Source: Adiantum capillus-veneris
Lineage: Eukaryota > Streptophyta > Polypodiopsida > Polypodiales > Pteridaceae
Reading direction: 5' to 3'
NCBI GenBank assembly: GCA_014529385.2
Contig: CM043963.1
Coordinates: forward strand, 70,336,912 to 70,400,911
Length of the DNA: 64,000 nt
A program made the translations under genes and the position numbers. The notes below the pieces were generated by a model. It searched no databases and was not told the DNA's origin. It was given only the letters and a program-made list of their open reading frames with translations. Shown one piece after another: positions 21,449 through 34,105 of the stretch (position 1 is its first letter; the number at the start of each line of letters is the position of its first letter).

Positions 21449-22006
21449 TGTTATGAGGAGAAGCCATCGTGTGTGAAGAAAAATCACTTGCTGGAAACCA
21501 AAATTTTCACGGCCAGTCTTGAAGATTTTCACGATCAAAATTTTCAAGGCCAGTGTCACTTTGGAATATTCCTTTTTGCGAGAATTTTATGGCTGAACGG
21601 CGGTCGGAATGTGGTCGAAAAACGGTCGATTGTTTGGCCGATGGCTGGTAGTCAACGGCTGGTGGCCGATTTCAAAGGTAGACTTGTCTTCTCAAGGGCG
21701 GCCACACATGGGCGGATTGGAGGGTCCGATTTGGACTTGTCTACACAAGGGCGTCTACACACGACTACCTCTCATGAGAGAGGGCAACCCTTTTGGCCTA
21801 TAAAAGGAGGCCTCATCTACACACGAAAATGGATTGTGAAGCATTGTGGTCCATTGTGAAGTTGATGTGAGGTGGTAAGAGTGAAGCAAGGCGGGAGCTT
21901 CATAAGGGCATAATCCCTTTGTACTCTACTTCTTGTTTTTGAAGTACTAAAGCCATTGAGTGGCTGCTTTCCCGTGGACGTAGCCCACATTGGGTGAACC
22001 ATGTAT
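21449..22006 (+). repeat. 5' part of the outer copia LTR, interrupted by a nested element
   Basis: Begins TGTTATGAGG and contains a core promoter (tataaaa at 21799) and the phrase gtggacgtagcccacattgg followed by gtgaacca, a pattern common in plant copia LTRs. It is broken at 22006, where the inner copia LTR starts; the flanking bases are TGTAT. The continuation (tatatcgggtgtgc...CCTAACA) is found inverted at 17341-17177. Confidence 0.72.
21799..21805 (+). promoter_or_regulatory. TATA box of the outer copia LTR
   Basis: TATAAAA within ggcctataaaaggaggcc, upstream of the LTR U5-like sequence. Confidence 0.65.
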
Positions 22007-22233
22007 TGTTACCAAATACATGGGGTAGTGATATGTGTGAACACACTAGGACCGCCGGGACATTTTTTCCCTCTTTAGGAGGTTTCTTCCCCCGAGCATT
22101 GTATATACTCCCATCACTCTAGGGCTATCAATCTTTCCGTTGCACACTAAGTAACACACTCTCTATTGTGTGCCTTGAGATTCCTTCATCTTCTCCAAGC
22201 TGTGTGCGTTTCTCTGCAACCCTAATTCCAACA
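22007..22233 (+). repeat. 5' LTR of the inner copia element
   Basis: 227 bp, TGTTACCA...CCAACA, the same family and length as 17342-17568 but in the opposite orientation. A TATATA box lies at 22102-22107. Confidence 0.92.
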
Positions 22234-22235
22234 AT

Positions 22236-22247
22236 TGGTATCAGAGC
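22236..22247 (+). promoter_or_regulatory. Primer-binding site, initiator-Met tRNA
   Basis: TGGTATCAGAGC, the canonical copia primer site, 2 nt after the LTR. Confidence 0.92.
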
Positions 22248-22595
22248 AGGTTGCGTCCTCCCGGGCTTAGTCGTCAGCTGCTCCAACACACACATGCTCA
22301 CTTTCTCCGATTACAGTGAGGTTTGGCGAGCGTTCGTAGGTCGACAAATATTTCGGGATAGCTCATAGAGCTTAGTGTGCTCAGATTTTTGATTCGGGCT
22401 CATTTCGGCCTCCGTTTCCACTACAGACAGTGCTACACAGGCTATTTCGTCATTTTGTGTAGAGTTTCTGTCAGTGCCGTTTTCTACATAACAGGTTCCT
22501 TATAGTCTTCTACGGTTTGTGCTATATAGCACATGTTGTTCCCTCTTCGTTTCTCCTATTTTCGGGCAGTTTTCACATTAGGTGCAGCATTTACC

Positions 22596-23387
22596 ATGGC
22601 TGACAACAACAACACAGATGTGTTCAAGATGTTTGCTACTGAGGACAGGTTGGATGGGGACAACTACCCTATGTGGGCTTATATGATGCAACATGTTCTT
22701 GTGTCAAAGGGCGTCTGAAACATTGTGCAGGGCATTGATGTACGTCCTGGTTCTGAGGATGCAGGCGATGTTGAGGATGTTGCAGGTCTGGCTACAAGGA
22801 TTGTTGTTGTTAGAGTTGTTTTGCCTACGGCAGAACAAGCTCGTTGGGATGTAAAGGATGCACAGGCTCATGCATTGATTGCATTGTCTGTGAAGCGTGC
22901 CTTTGTTCCTCACATCCGTTCAACAAAATCTGCAAAACAGGCTTGGGATATTTTGGCTGGTCTTTATGCAAGTCGTAATGAGGCTAAAATTTCTTTGCTG
23001 CGTAAAGAGCTGGAGTCGAAGATTATGCATGAGGAAGATGATATGGACACTTTCCTTGCTAGTGTCAAGGATTTCAATGAGCAACTTATTTCTGCAGGTG
23101 AAGTCATTTCAGATAGTTCCCTTGTGCAGAGTGTTCTTGATGCCTTACCAGATTCCTACCAGACTTTTGCTAGTACTTGGAGACTGATGACCCAAGGAAA
23201 TCCAGAAGTTGTCAAGTTTGATGCATTATGTACATTGCTATTGCAAGAGTCACTTTCCAAAAAAAATAGGACTAGGCAGCGTGCAATTGATGATACCATG
23301 CCATTACCAACTTTCCATAACATAAAGCAAGTAGTGTGTCCAAATTGTGATATTCTTATGCATTCTGATAACAAGCACTTATCTTAA
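22596..23387 (+). pseudogene. gag: Ty1/copia Gag, one premature stop
   Basis: Starts MADNNNTDVFKMF and continues with the copia gag pattern LDGDNYPMWAYMMQHVL. It is interrupted by TGA at 22716-22718, where a Trp codon (TGG) is usual, then stays in the same frame: RSTKSAKQAWDILAGLYASR, SKIMHEEDDMDTFLASVKDF, VLDALPDSYQTFASTW. It ends at 23387 without the CCHC knuckle, and no protease or integrase follows. The 5' half of this element is therefore here and its 3' half lies on the other strand at 17342-19802. Confidence 0.85.
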
Positions 23388-24489
23388 ACTTAAATAAAGA
23401 TCATGCCCACAGGGTCAACCAAATTAAAGATCAAATTTGTCAGTAGATGCATGTTGGTCAAGCCTCAAGACCGCCTAAAGTGTTACCAAGCATATATATA
23501 TTAGTATATGTATGAAAATCGATGTGTAGAAATTTTGGCAGCCATTATATGGTAACTGCTCATTATGTTTTTCTTAAAAACCAGTCAATGTCACCATTCC
23601 GTATACTATGTTCATTTTAAAGTTACATAGTGTATGTATTTTTTATTTTTGTAAGAATTTTGACAGCATTTCCTTTGTATCTGCTCAATATTTTCAAAAA
23701 ATCCAGTCCCAGCCATCCTCTATGATATCCTCACATGAGGTTACTGAAAGAAATAGTGACAAACCATTCCAAAACCATATCCAAACTAGATCAAGTTAAT
23801 TAATGTAGACTTTTTTCTGCAAGTCCAAAAGTGAGCAAACCAAAAATAACAAAGATTTTGAAGAGTAATAATAAGATTATTTAATCAAGACCAGACTACT
23901 TATTTGCTAACATGTGTTTGTGTGTGTGTTTTTAGGTTTACAACCTCAAAAGATTTAGAACCTCAGAAAAAACTTCAAAGGATTTAGAACCAGCATTAGG
24001 AATGCATCACGATATATTGCAAGTTCAATTACCCAATGTGAAAGTTTGATTTACAGAAATCATTTTTATAAAAATTATATACTGAGTAGGTGCCAAAGCA
24101 CCTACCTAAATGTAGGACACCGAACGTGGACTCCGAAGTCACCAACAGTAATTTTGTCTACCTCCGAACTAAAAGGATTATGTCGGGAATCCCAAAATTC
24201 TCTGATCGAGTGTGTCGTCCAAGAACTTATATTCATGTGTTGTTGCATGCATAAACGACAATTTCAGAGAGAAGAGCATGAGTAGTTAGTGAGTAAACTT
24301 GCAGTTGTATGAAAAATTGTGTGTGTGTGTGTGTGTTTAAACACCCACTGCCCATGAGCAGAACCGTATTCGACAAGCCATAATTGATGTGAGACAAAGG
24401 TGGTAAGAGAGTAGGTAGAACTAATGAGGTGAGGGCATATGTGTACACGCGCGACTACCTTAGGCACTTCCATCCATGCCAAGTGTGTG

Positions 24490-24539
<50 letters not shown>

Positions 24540-25140
24540 CATAGAAGACGTTGAGAACGCAACAAAGATTACCTATCACTGTAAGGTGGAGCTGCCCCGT
24601 ATTTGGCCAATGCCGCAAGAGTATGTGTGTGAGTGTGGGTGATGAAGCACCAAATCCATCAGATCGGGAGAGAAAAACTCCTTGATAAAATGCTGAGAAG
24701 GTGTGTGACATGTTGTAAACAACCACTAGCACAACGCTATGCAGATGAGAGTGTGTTTCCTCTACAAGGCTCAGTGCAGACCTCTGCCACGGGAGAGCTT
24801 ACAGGAGATTTCGTAGCATGCCTGAATACGCATCAACGCGAGTGTGTGTGCATGTGTGTGTGTGTGTGTGTGTGTATCTATTATGCAAGGTTGTCCTGCC
24901 CTTTATTAGCCCTTTATTCATTATTATAGGAGGCTCACCACCAAAGGTAGGCATCCCATCTTTAATTCTACCCATGTGCATTACAAGCTTCTCCTTCATA
25001 AAGTGCCATTGCCAAGGGGAGTGTGATAGGGGTCCAGTTCAAGATATGAGCCCATTAGAAAAATAAGTGCATGTCTACTAGACTATAGATAGCTCCCAAA
25101 AGTAAATATAGCTTCCTTTTTGTCGGGACTCAAGGAAAAT
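23388..25140. other. Gene-free spacer with (TG)n tracts
   Basis: No coding relic recognised. (TG)n tracts lie at about 24319-24337, 24486-24538 and 24855-24876. A hairpin formed by gtaggtgc and gcacctac occurs near 24088-24108. Confidence 0.6.
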
Positions 25141-25199
25141 GTGTGAATGTGTGGGTGTGTGTGATTGAATGTGTGTTTCCAACCACAGTAGAGATTATC

Positions 25200-25200
25200 C

Positions 25201-25240
<40 letters not shown>

Positions 25241-25448
25241 AAGACCACTAGTACAACGGCGCCGCCTTCGGCGGCGACATTGCCTCCAATTGGGCGATGT
25301 GGACTCTCTCTCTCCTACTTTGTCTCTCCCTCCGTCTCGCTATCTCTTGCCTCAAAATGTCTTCTCTCTCTAAAGTATAGTATGCCACTCATCCATTCTA
25401 TGTGCGCGTGTGTGTGTGTGCTCCTTGACCTGCACACCACGCAACACA

Positions 25449-25491
<43 letters not shown>

Positions 25492-25552
25492 GGTAAGTCC
25501 GCCAACCACTCTCTATCTCTCTGTGCCTCGACCTGTACATCACGTGACACAC

Positions 25553-25594
<42 letters not shown>

Positions 25595-25674
25595 TTAGAA
25601 TTGGTTGGTAGGCTTCTTCTCTGTCTCTCTATCTCTCATGCATATATACACGTGCGACTTTTGTCAAGATGATC

Positions 25675-25752
<78 letters not shown>
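25200..25752. repeat. Cluster of (GA)n and (CT)n microsatellites
   Basis: (GA)n at about 25203-25236; (CT)n at 25452-25487, 25553-25591 and 25676-25752 (the last about 38 CT units). Separate blocks carry repeated phrases such as acctgtacatcacgtgacac and acctgcacaccacgcaacac, so the cluster probably grew by duplication of a CT-bearing unit. Confidence 0.9.
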
Positions 25753-25754
<2 letters not shown>

Positions 25755-28173
25755 ACACTATCCACCTAGGTCGTCAGGGTCGTAGGAAACATAGTTGGAT
25801 CAAGCTTCTTGTGACACGTGGCCGGGGGAGGGGCCGAAATTCCTTCTTGTCTATATACAGTGATAGCCGTTTTTCGGCTCTCCATAATTGCCATAGTAAG
25901 TTACTCCACCCTACCAAATTCACCCAAACGCTATGGCTATCCCTACCATTTCACTGTACATAGGCATGTGTGAGTTAGGGGGCTTTTCCCATATCTTCTT
26001 AAAAACCCTCAGCTAGCTAGTCACTGGGCTAGTTGAGCCAAAAAAATAAAAAATAAATAAAAAAATAAAAGTATATTATGGCCTCTTTGTGTGTAAATAT
26101 TTCATTGTATATATGGCCTAAATATAGGGATTTTTTATAATTATTTTGGTATTTTATTTAAATATTTCTACTTAGGTGTGTGATTTATTAAACCTATGTA
26201 CACCTTCTTTCATCCTCTTACACCATAATTATATTTTTTGCCAATATGTACATACTCTAACCTCATATTTTTCATTTATACAAATCACTCCCACATTTTC
26301 ACCCTCACCCTCGTGAAAACAAAAAATTGATTTCTACTCATTGGTTACGTTTATTATATTATTTACTTGCATACCTTTTCCTCTTTCACCCAAAATAATT
26401 CAAGGAGGGACCATATCATATGATTCCAATATCTTTCCATATCCATAACTCCTCCATATTTTTATTATTATTATTACTCATTATTCTAACACCATGTGCT
26501 CATTGAGCTAAAGTCCATGAATAGTCCATACACTAGTCCCACCATGTATATATTTCTTTATTCACCAATAATCCTCCTCCATGCATGGGTCAAGGGCAAC
26601 TTGGATGCTTTGTATTATAATATGACAAAGGAGGGGCTCACTCTTGGATGCATTGTACAAATTCAACAAAGGAGGGGGCCACTAAATGACTTTTGCAGGC
26701 ATAAAAACAGGCTTTTTGGTGAGAATTTTGGCACCTATCTCCACTCCAAATTTGGAGCGGTGGTCAAAAGAGAAAATGTCCACGCTCTGAATAATCACCT
26801 CAAATTTTTTCATGATTTTTGGAGCTACCAGCGGTGAGCTATGATTTTTTGAGTGGACCCCAGTCTGCCCACTTTTCTCACAAGTAGCCCTTAGTCTTCT
26901 CTCACCCTTCCACACACCTACTCACTCTTACACATCGCTCCCTCTCCTTCCCTCACTCAACCCTGCAATTTCCATGGCTTCTCCCACCCTCTTCACCATT
27001 ACCCTTCTCTCTCATCCCTATAGTTCTTTTATGAACCTCTACATACATACACCCTCTCCATGTCTCTCTCTATTGCTTCTATGTTACAATTTCATTTACC
27101 TCTACTAAAAATATCTAAAATTCAGCATCTTAACCATGATAACTTCTGCAAATTGAGGATTTTTCATCAACAAATCCTCTTTTCATCGTGGTGGTCAACC
27201 GTGGCGGCAGCGTAAAGAAGTGAAGAAGAAGAAGAAGAAGACCAGCGGTCATTTTTTCCACAATCTACACAAGGGTGAGTTCAAGCTTCTTCAAAGCTTC
27301 ACCATCTCAATGATTCTCTTTTAATTCACCCCTCTTCCTTCATCAAATCAACTCATCCTACCCATTGTAAATGTATCACTAACAATTCTAGTGATTATTA
27401 CCACTAACAACTAACTTCTCTTGTAAAAATGCACCCACACTATCAACATATGGAGTAGGCAACCGCACAAGTAAACCAAATTCACTCACTCCCATGGAAG
27501 TTTCTCTCCTTTCACCACATCAATAATTCTCTTACTTGAGCCCACATCCATGTGACTCAAGAGAAAAGAGAGACCCCATTATCATTTGAAATTCATAAAA
27601 ATTCATAATCCTTGATCTTTTCTAATAAAATTGATTAGGCTTAATCCTAATCAAGGCTTTTAAAACCTATAAATAGAACCCATTCCTCCTTGTAAAAGAC
27701 ATCACTATACCATTGCACACTAGATTAAGCGTACCACACGCCAGTTCTATCTTGGTTGTAAAGAGAGAGTAAGCTTTCTATACACCATCACCTTGGTGCA
27801 TAGAAAAGCTTGAGCTAGTTTGAGTGAGTGCGAGTAGAAGATATTCTTCCTACCATTGTTGTATCTACCCCAACATCAATGAATTGGTAGTTTTGGGTGC
27901 AATTCATGTCCAAAGGCTCATGCTTATCCTCCAATTTGGCTTGGCAAACTCATTCAGCTTCATAAGGTGACTTGTTTCATTGAAGGTTGTTGTTTTGTTG
28001 CTTGTGATTCATTGGCTATTGTTTGGCTACCATTGTAAGAGGGTGGATGGTGAGAGGGCTCCCATAACCCTAAGACAATGTGCTAGTGATGCTATAACCA
28101 AATCTTGTCACTTGATTCCGCAAGCTCTAAGTTCCTTTTTGTGCAAAATATAAAGTTGAAGCTAAGTTGTACA

Positions 28174-28176
<3 letters not shown>
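25753..28176. other. Gene-free stretch with a possible LTR promoter
   Basis: AT-rich DNA with no recognised coding sequence. At 27668-27675 there is a good TATA box (ctataaatagaaccc) followed by a transcript-leader-like stretch. Together with the motif at 28345-28382 (gcgtcctag...ctaggtggtgcccc), which recurs inverted at about 59250-59290, this suggests that about 26.8-28.5 kb is an old Tat-type LTR in plus orientation. Its ends were not found. Confidence 0.4.

Positions 28177-28256
<80 letters not shown>
28177..28256. repeat. (CT)n microsatellite
   Basis: About 40 uninterrupted CT units. Confidence 0.95.
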
Positions 28257-28259
<3 letters not shown>

Positions 28260-30036
28260 TTTTAGTGTGTGAGAGTGTTCCATTGGTGTTAGGGTTAGTG
28301 TAAATTCCTTGCTTGTTTGTGGGTTGCTCTAACGATTCTCCACTTTTGCGTCCTAGTTCGCTCTTAAACTAGGTGGTGCCCCTTGTGTAGTTGGGATTTG
28401 GCTGTGGGTTTGTTGTTTTGGTTTGTGTTGTGTTGCGCCCCAGCCTCATTGAGCAGCACGGGAGCCTTGAAGGGTGTCTATAGGTTGCTCTTCTTGTTGC
28501 CCGCCCCAGACCGCCTCAACAGTATAGACATCGTGTTCTTTTAAAGAAACCCACTATCACGAATATCAGTAGTTGCCCATGATTCCCTTTCTGCACTTTT
28601 TTACTGGCACATACATAAAGTAGGTGCATGTGCGCATGTATACACACACACACACACACAGTTGGATAAAGGTTCTCGCCACCATCCCCTGCATGCCTTC
28701 TACTACAATGTCTGTTGTCCCAAGTGTTGCCCTTGTCGACTTAGCACGTGCATGATCATGCCACATATATTTCCTTTGCGAGAAACACACATTGAGGATG
28801 CTGCTAAATATTTGTTGTTAGATGGCATCCACTTTGAATAATCAGTTGCTATTGAGGGAAATTATGTTGCTATTGTATAGTATTCAAGTTTGCAACCTGG
28901 AGCAACTCGCAAGCATTGTTTGTAGTAATGCACGACACTACATCATGTATATCATCACCAACATCAATAATATTATAACACTTATCATCTTCCCTTAGAG
29001 AATGGGGCTCAAAATTTGCTTCTATTATAGCTACAACATGAAGCACCTTTTGGGTTTGGTATGACACAATTTATGGGGTTGCCGCATTTAGTTGCAGTAG
29101 TTATGTGCTGGAGTAATATAGTTCCTTTAGTATATTTTTAAGGACAAAAATTCAAAATTCTTGGCTGATTTGGAGGATCGCCTTGACGGAAATCGGCTGA
29201 ATTTGGAGGATTTTAGTGTAAAAACTGATAAAAATTCTAAAATTTTAACCAAAAACCAGGTGATTTTCAATGGGTTCCTTTTTCCATTGGTTCACATAAA
29301 GTTTTTGGTGAGCAATGGTTGCAATGTGTAGGGTTTTTGTTGCAGACAATACTTGTGACAATACCGCTGGGATGACTGTCGACAATGTCTCCCCTATGAA
29401 GTCCAATAGGTTGTTGAGGGCAGCTTACGATGATGGCGCTTGCATGCACAAACGAAGGCGGAGACCCAGACATATATAATTGTTGACCTTGTAGATTGGC
29501 AAGCTTTGTTGGTTTTGCTAGCGAGTGCTCGGAGCTGTGATCTCCTAGTTGAGGAATCGGCATACGCCATAGGCGCCCATGCCGTTGTGGTTGGCACGGT
29601 TGTGCACCGCCAGTCAGAATAACACCATCTGTCGAACACAGAGTAGTATACCTCAGCCACCTCACTTCCTATTGTGTACCTGAGGATTTTGTTTCTCGTA
29701 CGTCATCGTAAATGCATCTTGTAGACTTGTAATTGTGCCTGCTGCTCATTCTACACAAAATAGTTATTACAGCCTTTGCCTCCACTAATTATCCCACCAC
29801 CGTTTTTCCATGTCAGATGACCTACCCTACTCACCTCTTTTGTTGCCTAATTGGGACGATCATCTCCGTGATGGCTGTTAGCTAAAGCCCACCTGCAAAA
29901 ATGACCACCTCCTCGGCCCTTCTGTCCTTGATCGCCTCTTGCTGCTCTCCGCAACATTTCAGGCCGGGCTGCGAAACTGACGGGTATGATATGCTTTCTT
30001 GGAAGTTGGAAGAGTTTATCCAAGAAGCTAGGTGTC
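28257..30036. other. Spacer with no recognisable gene
   Basis: Minus-strand frames of 132 and 88 codons overlap at 29267-29665 but match nothing I recognise. A (CA)n tract lies at about 28641-28660. The remainder appears non-coding. Confidence 0.5.
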
Positions 30037-30038
30037 TT

Positions 30039-30102
<64 letters not shown>

Positions 30103-30110
30103 ACACACAC
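30037..30110. repeat. (CT)n-(CA)n compound microsatellite
   Basis: About 31 CT units followed by a short CA tract. Confidence 0.93.
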
Positions 30111-30183
30111 TCATATATACCCAAAAGAACGTCGAAACTCACCGGATGCAGCAAAGTTTGACACATGGCACTGGAAAACCAAA

Positions 30184-30682
30184 TTGGGAAAATTACCAAA
30201 ATACCCCTCTAATTTGTGAAAATTTCCTAAATAACGCTAAAATTTCAAATTCACAAAACACCCTTATATATTTTTTGATTAGATTGGGAAAATTACCAAA
30301 ATACCCCTCTAATTTGTGAAAATTCCTAAAATACCCCTAAAATTTTAAAAATTCACAAAACACCCTTATATCTATTTTGGTTGGATTGATCCAGATTTTC
30401 TAATGATTATTGGTTTTTGACAGTTGAGATTCGTTTTTGAGTGGTAGCATGTAATTTGTCACAAAACATCCTGCAAAAAAGGCAACTGTGTTCAAAAATT
30501 ATGAAGCAATTCATCTCCAAAGCGTAGCTACATAACCAACTTAAATTCTTGTTATAGCATGTTCATCTAATCTCACAACCAGGGTGTACTTTGGAAATTT
30601 GGAAAATTTGAAAGGCATTTTGGGAATTTATGACAAAGTATTTTGAGAATTTATGAAATTTGCGAGTATTTTGGGAATTTCC
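30184..30682. mobile_element. MITE-like element, copy B
   Basis: About 500 bp, the same family as 11666-11986 but inverted. Left end ttgggaaaattaccaaaat, right end agtattttgggaatttcc. A 40-bp end-proximal block (gggaaaattaccaaaatacc) is duplicated at 30184 and 30289. No protein is encoded. Confidence 0.7.
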
Positions 30683-30764
30683 ACAAAGTAGATTTTCGCT
30701 ATATTATTTTGGCCTCCATCTGAATCTATACTATCTAAATTTTGGTCTCAATCGTCAACTTCGG

Positions 30765-31272
<508 letters not shown>

Positions 31273-31799
31273 TTGTGAGGGTTGCCGGCTAACCCTCCCT
31301 TTGCACAACCCGCTCATGTTCTCTTTAGCCTGCGCAAGATTTAAAACCAGCGCCTGCAGCCCCTGCGGCCTCTGCCGCAACCCTGTCCACCCTACAGATT
31401 TCCCCATTGGCGATGCTTTTCCCCATCATTGTTGTCCTGCCGGTTCTTCTTTGCGCCGCCCACTACCCTTTGCGTCCACATGCAGCGAGGAAGGAGGGGT
31501 GGTTCAGCACTGCCGCACGCAAGGCGACTCGTGTAGCAGTGCGTGCATGACTAACGCGATGGCAAGGCAAGGAAGTGCAGTTGCGGCCTGTCTTAAGCCC
31601 ACTACCTTAAGCCCAACAGGGCCAGGGCAAGGAAGTTGGTTTAGCACTACACACACACACATCTATAGTGTAGAGAGAGAGAGAGAGACAGAGAGAGAGA
31701 GAGTCATGTAAGGCAGGTGAAGTCTCCAACACACAGGAAGCTCAAAATGTCAAGCTTGACTTTGTGCAGTATTTGCAGACAGGGCCTGCTGTAAGCACA

Positions 31800-31955
31800 C
31801 ACCCCACACAAATGCACGTCCATGTGCACAAAAGCTTTCTTCACGGGTCTGGTCGACATCCCTAAACGCTCGACGAAGGTCGTCTTGCCGACTCCTCCCA
31901 TGCTATAGATGCCGAATGGGAGCATGGAGGCGCTGCTCTTAGCAATATGAAGCAC
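31800..31955 (-). pseudogene. NB-ARC (NLR) P-loop fragment
   Basis: The minus-strand reading LPFGIYSMGGVGKTTFVERL carries the kinase-1a/Walker A loop (GxGGxGKTT with Ser for the first Gly) of NB-ARC ATPases found in plant NLR immune receptors, followed by KKAFVHMDVH. Kinase-2, RNBS and LRR parts were not found. A (CT)n-(CA)n tract lies just upstream on the gene strand, and the frame ends soon after. It is a short relic, too small to say which NLR class. Confidence 0.6.
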
Positions 31956-31976
31956 CAACATGGAGCAGGGTCGTAG

Positions 31977-31979
<3 letters not shown>

Positions 31980-32066
<87 letters not shown>
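31980..32066. repeat. (CT)n-(CA)n compound microsatellite
   Basis: About 24 CT units then about 19 CA units, next to the NB-ARC fragment. Confidence 0.95.
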
Positions 32067-32067
<1 letters not shown>

Positions 32068-32244
32068 AAGCAGGCGGTGGTGACGTCGATCGATGGCAGA
32101 GATAGCAATGGTGATGAGAGACAACATGCAGCGGTAGGCCTGGAAGCATTGCAAGAGGTGGTGGTTTTGCATTCATTAGCATGAGTGTCTACATGGCTGT
32201 AGAGATGAGACACACGAGCACGAACTTCGGTGCAAGGCTGCTCC

Positions 32245-32317
32245 ATGCACGTCTCTAGGGCCCACACACACACACATCATATCGACAACGTACCTGTGTG
32301 GTGGAGGTGGCTAAGCT

Positions 32318-32388
<71 letters not shown>

Positions 32389-32686
32389 GCAACTCCCGAA
32401 AGTTCTCGTCCCTTCGACTTGAAGTAGTTCTCGTGCGAAATAAAGGCGGCGGCCTCAAATTTGAAGGCCTCTTACGCTTTATTTATCCTTTGTTTCCCTC
32501 CCTCCATTCTCTAACGGTCGGAGAAACTCTCTTTTTACACACACAATCGCCGGACTCATCTAAGCACGCCACATGGCCACTGGAATCTCCTCCCCTATTA
32601 TAGATAGTATAGATGCACGTCTCTAGGGCCCACACACACACACATCATATCGACAACGTACCTATGTGGTGGAGGTGGCTAAGCTC

Positions 32687-32749
<63 letters not shown>

Positions 32750-32977
32750 GTGCAACTCCCAAAAGTTCTCGTCCCTTCGACTTGAAATAGTTCTCGTGCG
32801 AAATAAAGGCAGCGGCCTCAAATTTGAAGGCCTCTTACGCTTTATTTATCCTTTGTTTCCCTCCCTCCATTCTCTAACGGTCGGAGAAACTCTCTTTTTA
32901 CACACACAATCGCCAGACTCATCTAAGCGTGCCACATGGCCACTGGAATCTCCTCCCCTATTATAGATAGTATAGAT
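32245..32977. repeat. Tandem duplication of a 368-bp unit with internal (CT)n
   Basis: Unit 1 at 32245-32612 and unit 2 at 32613-32977 are nearly identical, beginning atgcacgtctctagggccc and ending ttatagatagtatag. Each holds a (CT)n tract (32322-32385 and 32690-32746) of different length; only about half a dozen substitutions separate the rest. Confidence 0.93.
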
Positions 32978-33486
32978 ATTGTCAATGTAATGGCATGTGT
33001 GTGTGTGTGTGTACGTGTGTGACTTCACTTAAAATTTGTTAATTTAAACTACTATTCCAAGAGCTAGAGGTGATCACATCTAAAGAATAGCAAAGTCCGA
33101 TGTGAGAGGGGATATCCATAGGGGTTATGGGTAGGTGCCATTACCGCTTATTTGTTCAATCAATAAGCCAAAGTCCCTGGTTGTGCGGAGGCCGGATATG
33201 GAGCAGTAGCCAACTTAGAGGGTGAGAATAAATTGTGTCTTGTACACCTACGAGAGTGTGTGTGTGTGTGTGTGTAGCATTCCCCCTTCTTGAGGAGAGA
33301 TCCATTCTCTAAAGATAGAGACAATCAGAGAGTGCGAGAGATTGTGCATATATTTATGTGTGTGTGTGTGCGCGTGCGCACGCGTCAAGAGCATATGCGT
33401 CCACTCTCGTTGTTGCGACCAAAAGAACTCCGAAGCTCGAAGCTCGCTCTCTTTCTCTTTCTTTCCTTGCTTGCCGGCGGTGAGAG

Positions 33487-33531
<45 letters not shown>

Positions 33532-34090
33532 TGCACCCTTTGCACACAGAGGTAAAGAAAAATTTTCATTTCTCTTCCTATGTTCTCTGCAAAAAATTTG
33601 TGTGTGTATGTGTGTGTAAACACAACCACACACTCTCGAGTGTACACCTTTCCCAGTTTGATTTACTTGGCTTCGCTTTTGAAGCTTCAGGACCTTCAAT
33701 TTCATCTAATTGACTTTCAATCTCCACCCAGTTTTGCTTTGCTTGCTTCATGAGCTCCCTAAAGCTTTTCATTCAAAAGCTTTCAAGCTCACAAGCTTTT
33801 GTTTTGGCTAATGCACACAAGCAAGCCTTGCTGCTTGCTCAACACAAAAAAAAATCCCATTTCTCTCTGCACAAAACAGATCTGTTGAGAAGCTCTCAAA
33901 AAAATCTCCAAGCTTGAGAGAGCATGTGCATGCCAATATGCCAAGATCCGCAATCTGTTCCGATGTGGCTCCAATCCACATTAAATCTGCCACTCTCAAG
34001 CTCATGTTTGAGCTCCGAGCTCCGCCATAGCGGACAAGTTCTGTCGCTTCCGAATCGATGGTTGGGAAGCTATCGCACATACCAAGCCGT
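32978..34090. other. Microsatellite-rich spacer
   Basis: (GT)n at about 32993-33012, 33255-33275 and 33355-33371, and (CT)n at 33490-33527. No coding relic recognised. On the minus strand 33700-34090 would be the untranslated leader next to the primer site at 34091. Confidence 0.5.
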
Positions 34091-34103
34091 AGCTTTGATA
34101 CCA
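34091..34103 (-). promoter_or_regulatory. Primer-binding site next to LTR A
   Basis: Minus strand TGGTATCAAAGCT, close to the initiator-Met tRNA complement, 2 nt outside the LTR end at 34106. Confidence 0.65.
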
Positions 34104-34105
34104 CT

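Noticed and set aside
26496-26837. 113-codon plus-strand ORF
   Set aside because: AT-rich flank, no motif, no supporting neighbours.
29267-29665. Protein-coding gene on the minus strand
   Set aside because: Two overlapping frames look mildly coding-like but show no family motif, start context or splice support.
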